From NCBI GenBank assembly GCA_026193155.1, contig JAPHSI010000221.1, positions 1-22,293 on the forward strand: a stretch of 22,293 bases of DNA, in the 5' to 3' direction. Positions within the stretch are counted from its first letter, which is position 1. Every line of letters starts with the position of its first letter. This document shows positions 14,801 to 21,722 of the stretch, in pieces. Made by a program: the position numbers and the translations under genes. Under the pieces are notes generated by a model. It worked only from the letters and a program-made list of their open reading frames with translations, had not been told where the DNA came from and searched no databases. Source of the stretch: Sulfurimonadaceae bacterium (lineage in GTDB: Bacteria; Campylobacterota; Campylobacteria; Campylobacterales; Sulfurimonadaceae).

Positions 14801-14981
14801 AGAAGATTTTGCGAAGCTACTGCTTAAAGAATCAAAAGAAAATGACGTAAACTATATGATTATATATGCAAATACTTTACTTGATTATATCGACTCATTT
14901 GATATAGATGGGATAAATTCACTTCTGAATGAATTTAGTAGCCATACAACAAAACTCAAGGCTCTAAAAGAAAAAACCTGA
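11847..14981 (+). CDS. BvgS-like hybrid histidine kinase with two periplasmic solute-binding domains
   Basis: 1044 aa. A signal peptide (1-20) precedes two tandem SBP_bac_3-type domains (about 22-255 and 265-500). Each opens with the same motif ('EEKTWIKNNPTV' and 'KEKEWIKNHPTI', then 'W.P.[DE][FY]'). One membrane helix is at about 507-528, then a short helix with no PAS domain. HisKA has the phospho-acceptor H576 in 'NMSHEIRTPMNA'. The ATPase has N box 'NLIGNALKF' (about 689), 'DSGIGI' (about 728) and 'GGTGLGLSIS'. A receiver domain has D871 in 'LIFMDIRMP'. The last ~100 residues are helical ('IEDFAKLLLKESKEN', 'FDIDGINSLL') and look Hpt-related but hold no suitably placed His. It should sense amino-acid-like solutes or a periplasmic partner and signal to the HD-GYP regulator two bases upstream. 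TGA at 14979-14981. Confidence 0.92.
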   Translation: MQYIKYLFLLFTFSNILYSAQINLTQEEKTWIKNNPTVTLGADENWPPFDFTDENKQHSGLSSEYLKLISQKTGLKFNIKADVWNKTISLSKSKQLDGLTCAVKTEDREKYLNFTSSYLDVPMAIITHIKNNNIKNIDDLNNKTVSINKGSYVHEWMKRYHPNIKLHLSSSNEESIEAVSFKIADAYIGNLAVATYIINKNLLNDLKVVNKFDNFTTSLSIAINKDKPILFSIIQKTLQSIEKFEHQKVKSIWQTKIKTDEKKIKFTNKEKEWIKNHPTIRYVIDNNWEPIEYFSKKTKKFSGISSSYISFIEKHTGIKFVLIPTDSWAQSVEKINNREADFYTCVAKTKSREKVVNFTKDYINLPQVFITKHNVDLVSSVKELYGKKVVLVKNYYITELIKEKHKEIDVIEVSNISEALNQVINGDAYAFIEMLPVASYYIQQKGYSDLKISGLSEYKFKFSSAIRNDWDNTGVNVINKVIDSISADEKNKIYNKWSKVKYEKSIDYTIVWQITAVFVFFLLITFYWNRKLSLEIKKRKLTQNALYKANKELKIATESANAANKAKSDFLSNMSHEIRTPMNAILGFTELLDESVEDKRLKSYLRTIKTSGQTLLYLINDILDLSKIESGKLQIINTQVNITDLLEETINLFQLKAEQKGISLELTIDADIPPSLLLDSHRLKEILINLIGNALKFTDDGYISIKAYVDEVFEHNSKINIIIEVEDSGIGIDKSNQENIFNTFEQTDNQDVKKYGGTGLGLSISRKLANLMDGSLNVKSELGKGANFILTLNNIDIASVSDNESITKSNLDYSNLIFNDSSIMIVDDIQENRTLVIENIKSHNIKVFEASNGKEAIDIAKKNKLDLIFMDIRMPVMNGYTATKEIRKFSDTPIVALTASIMREELDKLGQNNFNGYLRKPVSKSELYQSISEHIEYKSINQTIESNETELKSETIENLQNLVESTDKLLESYEKAISTNDMSSIEDFAKLLLKESKENDVNYMIIYANTLLDYIDSFDIDGINSLLNEFSSHTTKLKALKEKT

Positions 14982-14987
14982 TATAAT
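14982..14987 (+). promoter_or_regulatory. candidate -10 box of ychF
   Basis: GATATAAT with TATAAT at 14982-14987, directly after the kinase stop codon. The expected start is near 14994, giving a leader of about 42 bases with AAAAGG before the ychF ATG. The same GATATAAT string precedes other genes in the window. Confidence 0.5.
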
Positions 14988-15035
14988 CTCAAAAATAATT
15001 TAAGCTATATAAATATACTTATCAAAAGGTAAATA

Positions 15036-16136
15036 ATGGGATTAAGCATAGGTCTAGTAGGACTTCCAAACGTAGGTAAATCAACAACTTTTAACGCACT
15101 TACAAAAGCACAAAATGCAGAAGCTGCAAATTATCCGTTTTGTACTATAGAGCCAAATAAAGCAATCGTTCCGGTGCCTGATGCAAGGTTAGCAGAGCTT
15201 GCAAAAATAGTAAATCCGGAACGTATACAATACTCGACACTTGACTTTGTAGATATCGCAGGACTTGTAAAGGGTGCTAGCAAAGGTGAAGGTTTAGGAA
15301 ATAAATTTTTGTCTAATATTCGTGAAACAGAAGTTATTTTGCAAATTGTCAGATGTTTTGACGATGAGAACATTGTTCATAACGAAGGAAGTATCAATCC
15401 TCTTAGAGATGTTGAAATTATTGAGGGTGAGCTTATTTTGGCGGATATAGAAGTTCTATCAAACCGTATAGATAGACTTAAAAGACAGGCTAAAGCAGAT
15501 AAAAGTGCAAAATCAATCTTAGATATAGCAGAGGAACTTTTAGAATTTTTAGGTGAAGGAAATCTCGCACGTAATTTTGACAAAACTGATACTGATGAAT
15601 ATAAACAGCTAAACCAAGAAGTTAGGTTTTTAACAAACAAAGAGATTATGTATGGTGCAAATACTGATGAAGATGGTCTTCTAGAGGACAATGAGTATCT
15701 AAAAGCTCTAAAGAAACATGCAGAGGACAACAACTGTGAACTTATCAAACTGTGTGCAAAGGTAGAAGAAGAACTTGTTGGACTAGACGATGAAGAAGCA
15801 AAAGAATTTTTAGATGAACTAGGGGTTGAAGAATCAGGACTTGAACAGATTATACACAAAGGTTTTGACAAACTTGGATTAATGAGTTATTTCACAGCTG
15901 GTGTTAAAGAGGTTCGTGCTTGGACAATTAGAAAAAACTCAACAGCACCACGTGCGGCTGCAGCAATTCATAACGACTTTGAAAAAGGTTTTATTCGTGC
16001 AGAAGTTATCTCTTATGATGATTTTCTAGAGTTCGGTGGAGAACAAAAAGCTAAAGAAGCCGGTAAAATGAGACTTGAAGGGAAAGAATATATTGTGCAA
16101 GATGGTGATATAATGCACTTTAGATTTAATGTTTAA
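15036..16136 (+). CDS. ychF: YchF: redox-regulated ATPase/GTPase of the Obg family
   Basis: 366 aa, the standard length. It is a ribosome-associated P-loop NTPase (OLA1/YchF) that prefers ATP. Walker A is 'GLPNVGKST' at 9-17; switch region 'NYPFCTIEPN'; Walker B 'DIAGLVKGASKGEGLGN'; the altered base-specificity motif Asn-x-x-Glu appears in 'GANTDED', in place of the NKxD of true GTPases. A helical domain follows, then the C-terminal TGS domain ('TAGVKEVRAWTI', 'APRAAAAIHNDFEKGFIRAEV', 'QDGDIMHFRFNV'). AAAGG lies eight bases before the ATG. The next gene starts 25 bases later and is probably co-transcribed. Confidence 0.97.
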   Translation: MGLSIGLVGLPNVGKSTTFNALTKAQNAEAANYPFCTIEPNKAIVPVPDARLAELAKIVNPERIQYSTLDFVDIAGLVKGASKGEGLGNKFLSNIRETEVILQIVRCFDDENIVHNEGSINPLRDVEIIEGELILADIEVLSNRIDRLKRQAKADKSAKSILDIAEELLEFLGEGNLARNFDKTDTDEYKQLNQEVRFLTNKEIMYGANTDEDGLLEDNEYLKALKKHAEDNNCELIKLCAKVEEELVGLDDEEAKEFLDELGVEESGLEQIIHKGFDKLGLMSYFTAGVKEVRAWTIRKNSTAPRAAAAIHNDFEKGFIRAEVISYDDFLEFGGEQKAKEAGKMRLEGKEYIVQDGDIMHFRFNV

Positions 16137-16161
16137 AAAGTAATTATAAAAAGGTAAACAC

Positions 16162-16767
16162 ATGAAGTTAAGATACGTTGGACCAAAGCCATTAATATCC
16201 TATACAGGCATTGAATTTGATAATAATAAAGAAGACAAGTATGTTTACCTAAATATCGTTATTCAACTAATTAAAGCTCTAAGAGATGAAAACCTTAGAG
16301 GAAATACTTATAAATATGAAGCTACTACAAAAAGACTTAGCGATGATGAACTTTTTAATGAATTAAAAAAATACTGTAAAAATATAAATGAACTAATAGA
16401 AGAAGAAAATCATTCAATAGAGGATGAAATTGAACATAATTTAAAAAGAGCTCATGATTCAGAAGTGTTAACGGATGAACTGAAAGAGGTTTTACATAAC
16501 AATATTGAAATTATGCATGACTATCTAATACAACGCTCAATCAATAAAGCTGTATATTATTGTGTAATAGAAGATCTTGCTGATATAATATCCAAAACGC
16601 ATATAGAATATATTGTTGTACCTTTATATGCAAAGTTTACCCATGTATTACACTCTGTTCAGGGAGTGCTTTTAAATTATAAAAATCCGATAGACACTAA
16701 ACTTGAAATATATAAAGACGGAGATCAAGTGTACTCAAAACTTAAGGTAGTTAAACTCCTAAGCTAG
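16162..16767 (+). CDS. hypothetical protein downstream of ychF
   Basis: 201 aa; I do not recognise a family. It is soluble, with no signal peptide or membrane segment. It starts with a short beta-like stretch ('LRYVGPKPLISYTGIEFD'), continues as mostly charged helices rich in Glu, Lys and Asn (about 28-130, e.g. 'IKALRDENLRG' and 'DEIEHNLKRAHDSE'), and ends with a mixed region ('RSINKAVYYCVIEDLADII', 'YIVVPLYAKF'). AAAAAGG lies before the ATG. A GATATAAT string inside the end of ychF (16107-16114) could give it a promoter of its own. Its 3' end overlaps the convergent minus-strand gene by 17 bases. Codon use looks like its neighbours, giving no sign of recent transfer. Confidence 0.7.
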   Translation: MKLRYVGPKPLISYTGIEFDNNKEDKYVYLNIVIQLIKALRDENLRGNTYKYEATTKRLSDDELFNELKKYCKNINELIEEENHSIEDEIEHNLKRAHDSEVLTDELKEVLHNNIEIMHDYLIQRSINKAVYYCVIEDLADIISKTHIEYIVVPLYAKFTHVLHSVQGVLLNYKNPIDTKLEIYKDGDQVYSKLKVVKLLS

Positions 16768-17536
16768 CTATACGCATAGATTCCAACATATTATCTCTTA
16801 ATTTTGCTATAAGATCATCAAACTCATATAGTCCTGTTTTTTCTAAATCTTCTAAATCTTCTTGCAAATCTTCAATATCATATAAAAGTTCATTGTCTTT
16901 GTCAAAATTTATATCTTGAGAACTGTTTAAAATACCCATTAATTCTTTTATTCTCAAGTTTAATTTGCCTATCTCTTTATTTTTTATATCTTGTGCTATT
17001 CTAACTCTACTATAGAGTTGACTAAATTTACGAATAGTAATTGATTTAGTATCTCTATTTAGACTACTTTGTAATATTTTATCTATAAAAATCTGTTTGT
17101 TTTTTGTAATTGGTGTTTGGTTAAATAATTCTAAAAACGAATCAAACATTTTACTAAAAATTATACTGTGAAATTTTTGAAAATAACTATTTACAATATT
17201 ATTAACAAAGTTAACCCTACCATCTTTTTTTATAGCATTTATAGCTTCATCTTTTGAATATGACAACACATCTTTACAAAATACAATCCACTCTGCAACT
17301 ATCTCTTTAAACATAGTTTGTTTGATTTTATGATACTGAATATTTTCGATATCAATTATATATAAAAAATTAATTTCGTTTTTCAGCACGCCGTTAACAA
17401 AGTTTTGAGCTAAAATTTCTATAACTTCAGCCCTATCTGTATTTGTTGAAACATGTAGTACATCCCACTCGAACAATTCTAAACTATTAAATATTTTTTC
17501 AACATATTCTTCCAATTGCTCTTTTGTATCAAACAT
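16751..17536 (-). CDS. hypothetical protein, last gene of the thiL-truD-psd operon
   Basis: 261 aa; no family recognised. It is predicted cytoplasmic and almost wholly helical: 'TKEQLEEYVEKIFNSLELFEWD' at the N-terminus, a middle region with several hydrophobic helices but no clear membrane span, and a C-terminal acidic coiled coil (about 185-255, 'LLYDIEDLQEDLEDLEK'). The start ATG is seven bases after the psd stop with AGAAGAG just upstream, so it belongs to the operon. No catalytic motif stands out. Its 3' end overlaps the convergent hypothetical gene by 17 bases and no terminator is visible between the two. Confidence 0.68.
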   Translation of the reverse strand: MFDTKEQLEEYVEKIFNSLELFEWDVLHVSTNTDRAEVIEILAQNFVNGVLKNEINFLYIIDIENIQYHKIKQTMFKEIVAEWIVFCKDVLSYSKDEAINAIKKDGRVNFVNNIVNSYFQKFHSIIFSKMFDSFLELFNQTPITKNKQIFIDKILQSSLNRDTKSITIRKFSQLYSRVRIAQDIKNKEIGKLNLRIKELMGILNSSQDINFDKDNELLYDIEDLQEDLEDLEKTGLYEFDDLIAKLRDNMLESMRIASLGV

Positions 17537-17543
17537 AACTCTT

Positions 17544-18362
17544 CTAAATAACCTTTGCTATTGTTTGTCCGAATTTCACATTATCATTAGTTTTTATGTT
17601 TAATTCCAACATATCTTTCTCAGCTAAAATAACTATAGTTGAACCCATTTCAAAACATCCAAAATCTTCACCTTTGTCCAAGTTGATATTTTCATATTCA
17701 TATACAGAACTATTAATTATATCCGCATTCGTTTTTATTTTAGGTTCAAAACTAATGTTCATAACACCAACATTTAATGCACTTACAAGAATCATATAAA
17801 AGATTTTACCACTTTGTGACTGACATTTTAAAACTACACGTTCATTTTCTATAAAAAGATTTACCTTTTTTTTAAGTGATGGCACATTTACAGGATAAAA
17901 TTTACCTGGGATATGTACTACTTTTAGAATTTTTGTATTTGTCGGCATATGGTATCTATGATAGTCCTTTGGAGAAAGGTAAAAATTGATAAACATTCCA
18001 TTATCGATAAGTAATTTTTCCTCTTGGCTGAATTTATCACCCAAAAAATCTTCATATCTATACTCCATACCTTTAATCTGTAGTGCTGTATCTTTTAGTA
18101 TATTCCCACATGCTGATATCCAAGAATCACATGGAGATATAAAATCATCTGCATCCAAGGAAAAATCTCTTTGTTTTTCCAGTTTCCGAGTAAAGAGTTT
18201 ATTTAAAGATGCATATGAGCTAGCAAGATTAAACTCACTCATATTCAATCCCATCAAAGATATATATGTCTTATTTATTATTGTTTGAAGAAATGGTGAG
18301 AATTCTTTATTTGCAAATTTACCAAAAGTTTGCGAAATTACCGATGTGAGATGTCTTTTCAT
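17544..18362 (-). CDS. psd: Psd: phosphatidylserine decarboxylase proenzyme
   Basis: 272 aa. It is a membrane-associated pyruvoyl enzyme converting phosphatidylserine to phosphatidylethanolamine. The self-cleavage site is Gly240-Ser241 in 'EMGSTIVIL' (usual form LGST; here Met precedes Gly), giving a beta chain of about 240 aa and an alpha chain of about 32 aa whose Ser becomes the pyruvoyl group. The Asp-His-Ser processing triad is present: D79 in 'ISPCDSW' and the His pair H135/H138 in 'DYHRYHMP'. The usual SPxDG is SPCDS here, a small deviation. GAGGAT lies ten bases before the ATG. Third gene of the thiL operon, 20 bases after truD. Confidence 0.94.
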   Translation of the reverse strand: MKRHLTSVISQTFGKFANKEFSPFLQTIINKTYISLMGLNMSEFNLASSYASLNKLFTRKLEKQRDFSLDADDFISPCDSWISACGNILKDTALQIKGMEYRYEDFLGDKFSQEEKLLIDNGMFINFYLSPKDYHRYHMPTNTKILKVVHIPGKFYPVNVPSLKKKVNLFIENERVVLKCQSQSGKIFYMILVSALNVGVMNISFEPKIKTNADIINSSVYEYENINLDKGEDFGCFEMGSTIVILAEKDMLELNIKTNDNVKFGQTIAKVI

Positions 18363-18382
18363 ATAATATTTATCCTCTTTTT

Positions 18383-19456
18383 TTAAATAAGCTTACGCTT
18401 TGCGATTTCTTCAATAAGTACTGTTGCATAAGAGCCTTTTGGAAGTGTAAAGTTTAGCTCATATTGAGCTTCTTGGTTATTAAACCTACCTTCTACATCG
18501 CTTGGATATACCCATGCATATCTTCTTGTCCCATCTGCATTTATGTCGTCATCAAAATCTTTTTCTATATTTCGAGCCAATCCAGTAGCAGTCTTAGCTT
18601 TTTTACCGCACAATAATCCAGTTACACTTATGTCTTTTTTGTTAAACCTTTCAAAATCATGCTCACTTTGGTCAAACTCAAAAAGTCTTCCATAAGGATA
18701 ATGTTCCATTATATCACCTTCTATAAGTTTAAAAGGGTGTTTTTGTATTTTCAGTTTTTTAATTTCAGTTTTTGGCAAATTTAACAAGTTTTCAAGTTCA
18801 TCCACGCTAAAGCTTGAAACTAAAGAGTTTATTTCTAATCTTCTACTTAGCCATAAATTAAAAAGATGGCTTTGATATGCACTCACTAGAAGTTTTCTTA
18901 CTTTAACATTTCTCTCTTTTTTCTCACCTTTAGCAATTTTCTCACCATCTATATGGTTATTTCCATCATTTCCAAAACGTTGGTATCCAAAGAAATTTGG
19001 CATACCATACTTAGCTATATTTTTTAAAGCTTCATCAATTTTTTTAGCATCTGTTGGATTTACTTTTTTAAGTCTTATATAGAATCTATTTGAACTTAAA
19101 TGGCCTATACGAATCTTGTTATTATGATATTTTTTTGAAAGTATTTTAATGCTTTCATGCTCAAACTTTTCTAAACTTTCTTCATGCTTTTTATGTAAAG
19201 AGATATACTGTTTTGTCATTGCATGTTTATCTTTTAACCCAGCATAACCTATCTCTTTATTTTTAATACCCAAATACTTTGCGAGTATAGTTATCAACTC
19301 CAAGGTTGAAAGGTTTTTTTTCCTTATATGTAATATAAGATGCTCACCTTCACCGCTAAACTCATAAAGTGGTATCTCATCTACAACAAAATCTCGGGCA
19401 CTTTGTTTAAAATGAAAATCTATACTTGCATGATTTAAAGAATAAAATCTATCCAT
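18383..19456 (-). CDS. truD: TruD: tRNA pseudouridine(13) synthase
   Basis: 357 aa from ATG 19456, near the E. coli length of 349. The frame runs 21 codons further to 19519, but that stretch overlaps thiL and the N-terminus 'MDRFYSLNHASIDFHFKQ' fits the family; AGGA (spanning the thiL stop) lies six bases before this ATG. It isomerises U13 in tRNA-Glu and related tRNAs. Catalytic D76 lies in 'GYAGLKDKHAMTKQYIS'; 'RDFVVDEIPLYEFSGEGEHL' is the N-terminal signature and 'MPNFFGYQRFGNDG' the hinge motif before the inserted TRUD subdomain. It sits seven bases after thiL and 20 before psd. The thiL-truD pairing is one I know from Campylobacter. Confidence 0.94.
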   Translation of the reverse strand: MDRFYSLNHASIDFHFKQSARDFVVDEIPLYEFSGEGEHLILHIRKKNLSTLELITILAKYLGIKNKEIGYAGLKDKHAMTKQYISLHKKHEESLEKFEHESIKILSKKYHNNKIRIGHLSSNRFYIRLKKVNPTDAKKIDEALKNIAKYGMPNFFGYQRFGNDGNNHIDGEKIAKGEKKERNVKVRKLLVSAYQSHLFNLWLSRRLEINSLVSSFSVDELENLLNLPKTEIKKLKIQKHPFKLIEGDIMEHYPYGRLFEFDQSEHDFERFNKKDISVTGLLCGKKAKTATGLARNIEKDFDDDINADGTRRYAWVYPSDVEGRFNNQEAQYELNFTLPKGSYATVLIEEIAKRKLI

Positions 19457-19463
19457 TATTTTC

Positions 19464-20282
19464 CTAAAAATGATTTGCTTTACATTTAGATATGTACTTA
19501 ACTCTTTTTGTCTGCGCAAAAATTGTTAATTTTGTTCTTGATAGTTTTGAGCGTCTAAGCATAGCTTTTTTTTGTCGTTTATCAAATGAAACTAACATCT
19601 CGTACTCTTCACCACTACACCCTATTCGCTTGTCTATTTTCTTATTAAACTCAATACCTGTTTTATTTATCTTTACTATTTTACCCAAATCAGAAAATAG
19701 ACTATCTGAAATATCAAGTCCTGTATGTAAAAACCTTATATTATCAGAAATAAACTTACTTCTAAGATGTATATTCACAAACTTGGAATTTTTATTTATA
19801 GAACCGCCTCTTAAAAGCTTATTTAAATCTTTTTTACTTCTTCCTAGCTCGCCTGTATATGCAAATACATCATTTCTCCTAACACCTTTTCTAAAAAGTG
19901 GTTTGTTAGTTTTAGAAATAATCGTAACAGTGATATCTAATTTTGTGTTAGCAATTGTATCACCACCTATAATATCTATAGAATATTTTTTTGCAATATC
20001 TTCAAAACCTCTTACCAATTCAGACATCTGATATTTTGTTATTGTTTTTGGCATTGCTACACATAATAATGCATATAAAGGTTTTGCATTCATAGCTACT
20101 GCATCTGAGATATTTACCAACATAGCTTTTGAAGCTATCTGATAATAACTCATCCATTTTGTTTTAAAATGTACATTTTCAAAAAAAGCGTCTTTTGAAT
20201 ACACAAAACCATCTAGGAAAGCCCCGTCATCGCCTATACTAACACTTTTAAAACATGAGATAAAGTAGTCTTCTAAATTCAA
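19464..20282 (-). CDS. thiL: ThiL: thiamine-monophosphate kinase
   Basis: 272 aa, on the short side (E. coli 325). It phosphorylates thiamine monophosphate to the cofactor thiamine pyrophosphate with ATP. Motifs are 'IGDDGAFL' with D18-D19, the substrate segment 'KDAFFENVHF', 'NISDAVAMNAKP' with Mg-binding D60, and GGDT at 106-109. 'GLDISDSLFSDL' matches the late 'GDiSDGL..DL' motif with Leu in place of the usual Gly-type turn. The start codon is TTG (20282-20280); an in-frame stop lies two codons upstream, and no ATG gives the family N-terminus 'NLEDYFISCF'. First gene of the operon thiL-truD-psd-hypothetical. A weak GAGA precedes the TTG, consistent with modest expression. Confidence 0.92.
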   Translation of the reverse strand: MNLEDYFISCFKSVSIGDDGAFLDGFVYSKDAFFENVHFKTKWMSYYQIASKAMLVNISDAVAMNAKPLYALLCVAMPKTITKYQMSELVRGFEDIAKKYSIDIIGGDTIANTKLDITVTIISKTNKPLFRKGVRRNDVFAYTGELGRSKKDLNKLLRGGSINKNSKFVNIHLRSKFISDNIRFLHTGLDISDSLFSDLGKIVKINKTGIEFNKKIDKRIGCSGEEYEMLVSFDKRQKKAMLRRSKLSRTKLTIFAQTKRVKYISKCKANHF

Positions 20283-20337
20283 ATATTATTCTCTTAAATA
20301 ATTAATAAGCACACCGATATATTAAGATATAATATAT

Positions 20338-20363
20338 ATGCTATAATGACGCAATTATAGCAT
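20338..20363. promoter_or_regulatory. perfect 10-bp inverted repeat carrying opposed TATAAT boxes, thiL/GGDEF divergent region
   Basis: ATGCTATAAT (20338-20347), six bases GACGCA, ATTATAGCAT (20354-20363). The left arm gives TATAAT on the plus strand (20342-20347) and the right arm TATAAT on the minus strand (20359-20354). Predicted starts are about 20354 rightward (27 bases before the GGDEF-protein ATG) and about 20347 leftward (about 65 bases before thiL). It may be a bidirectional promoter, a dimer-binding operator over the promoter, or both. A second GATATAAT at 20326-20333 is an alternative plus-strand -10. Confidence 0.6.
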
Positions 20364-20380
20364 TAATTGGAGAATTTTTT

Positions 20381-21583
20381 ATGAAAATATCTATAAAAAG
20401 CGTATTTAAAAATATAACAGTATTTTTTGGTATATTTGCGTTAATTTCAGCTTCTGCTTTGTTATTTACTTTTGAACAGAACAATTCATTTATTAAAACA
20501 GATATACTTAACCAACAAAAACAAATTATTAAAGCATTAAAACAAATAAATAAAAATGACTTAGAACTCGCCTTAATACAATACAATGGCAAAAGTACAG
20601 AACTACAATACCAGGTTAGTAAACTTAAAGAACTTTATCAATATGACATAACAGGACACTATATTTTAAAAAATGCACAAGAATATAAAAATGATTTAGA
20701 AATACTTTCAAAACTTATAGATTTATTTAATTCTAAAGCATATACTTATTATAAATCAACAAAACAACTTGAAGCAGTTAAAAATGAATTTGACAAAGCT
20801 TATGTAGATTTAGAAAAACAGATAAACTCTATTACATTTAAAAATATAGACTATAACAAACAAAAACTTCAATTTATGATGAAAATGGCTTTAGTAAGCT
20901 TTCTTTTTGTTACGTTGACTTTATTTTGGTACTACTCTAGACTTAAAAAAATATACAATGATATTTCATATCTACAGGCACCTTCAAAGAGTAAAAGTGA
21001 CTATCAAATAAATACATTAGAAGCAGATGCAATATCTATAAGAATGAAGAAAAAACCTGATGTAAAAGACAACCCTAGCAATATAGATCCTATTACAAAA
21101 ATCAATAATAACAAAGGGCTAATTTCAGAATATTCCGAAAAGAAAGGTTTTAAAGAAAATAACTTTACATCTGTGACAGTTTTAGAGATAGACAATTTTT
21201 CAAAAACTAACAGAGCTTTTAATCAGGAATTTTCACAGGCAGCTCTTAAAAAAATTGCTTATACAATATCTTTATTTGAACAACCAACGGATGTTATTGC
21301 AAGGACTGACTATAATCAGTTTACTGTTATATTGTCTCGTGATACAAAAGAAAAAGCTTTCAAGGATATGGAAGCAATCCGTGAAGCAATTTCTGAATTA
21401 AAATTTGTAACTCAAACAAAAGTTCCTGTTCAAATAACCGTATGTGGCGGTTTTTTCATTAAACCGAATAATGTTGTGTTAAACAATGCACTAATTGAAG
21501 CAAAAAAGATTCTAAAATTCGCACAGGAAGGTGCTTCAAACAGAATTTCTCAAAAAAGAGACATGGAAAGTGTGAATATTTAA
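20381..21583 (+). CDS. membrane-anchored sensor with degenerate GGDEF domain
   Basis: 400 aa. Membrane helix 1 (about 10-30) and helix 2 (about 168-186) flank a ~135-residue helical periplasmic domain that looks like a four-helix-bundle sensor. A short cytoplasmic linker leads to a GGDEF-like domain from 'DPITKINNNKGL' (236-247). The signature is D-Y-N-Q-F at 310-314 instead of GGDEF, the first metal Asp is Glu269 ('VLEIDNF'), and the RxxD inhibitory site is Q-P-T-D (301-304), lacking Arg. So neither synthesis of c-di-GMP nor I-site binding is expected. It more likely acts by protein-protein contact or has another ligand. GGAG lies seven bases before the ATG, behind the symmetric promoter region, and the gene is divergent from thiL and upstream of the sdhA-like gene. 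Confidence 0.82.
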   Translation: MKISIKSVFKNITVFFGIFALISASALLFTFEQNNSFIKTDILNQQKQIIKALKQINKNDLELALIQYNGKSTELQYQVSKLKELYQYDITGHYILKNAQEYKNDLEILSKLIDLFNSKAYTYYKSTKQLEAVKNEFDKAYVDLEKQINSITFKNIDYNKQKLQFMMKMALVSFLFVTLTLFWYYSRLKKIYNDISYLQAPSKSKSDYQINTLEADAISIRMKKKPDVKDNPSNIDPITKINNNKGLISEYSEKKGFKENNFTSVTVLEIDNFSKTNRAFNQEFSQAALKKIAYTISLFEQPTDVIARTDYNQFTVILSRDTKEKAFKDMEAIREAISELKFVTQTKVPVQITVCGGFFIKPNNVVLNNALIEAKKILKFAQEGASNRISQKRDMESVNI

Positions 21584-21690
21584 CACACCCTCTATATAGC
21601 CTAAATGTCTCAAATAGTAACACTCTTTTACTTCGTTAATAGTTTATCTCGTTTTAACCTAGAACAAGACTAAATACGGTAAAATCACTT

Positions 21691-21716
21691 TATATTATTA
21701 TTCTAATTTTTAAGGA
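21691..21716 (+). promoter_or_regulatory. candidate -10 and ribosome site of the sdhA-like gene
   Basis: TATATT/TATTAT at 21691-21698 in an AT-rich stretch, then AAGGA (21712-21716) six bases before ATG 21723. The 139-base gap before this gene shows no terminator for the upstream gene and nothing else I can name. Confidence 0.4.
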
Positions 21717-21722
21717 AAGCTA

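Noticed and set aside
15377..15871. 164-aa Ser-rich minus-strand open frame
   Set aside because: Antisense to ychF; Ser-richness comes from reading Glu/Asp codons backward.
19457..19519. N-terminal 21-codon extension of truD
   Set aside because: It lies inside the thiL coding end, has no ribosome site, and the family N-terminus starts at ATG 19456.
19492..20031. 179-aa plus-strand open frame
   Set aside because: Antisense to thiL, which has all its kinase motifs; composition is that of a shadow frame.
20326..20363. Terminator hairpin between thiL and the GGDEF-like gene
   Set aside because: The two genes diverge, so no transcript ends here, and the repeat overlaps predicted -10 boxes without a following U-tract.
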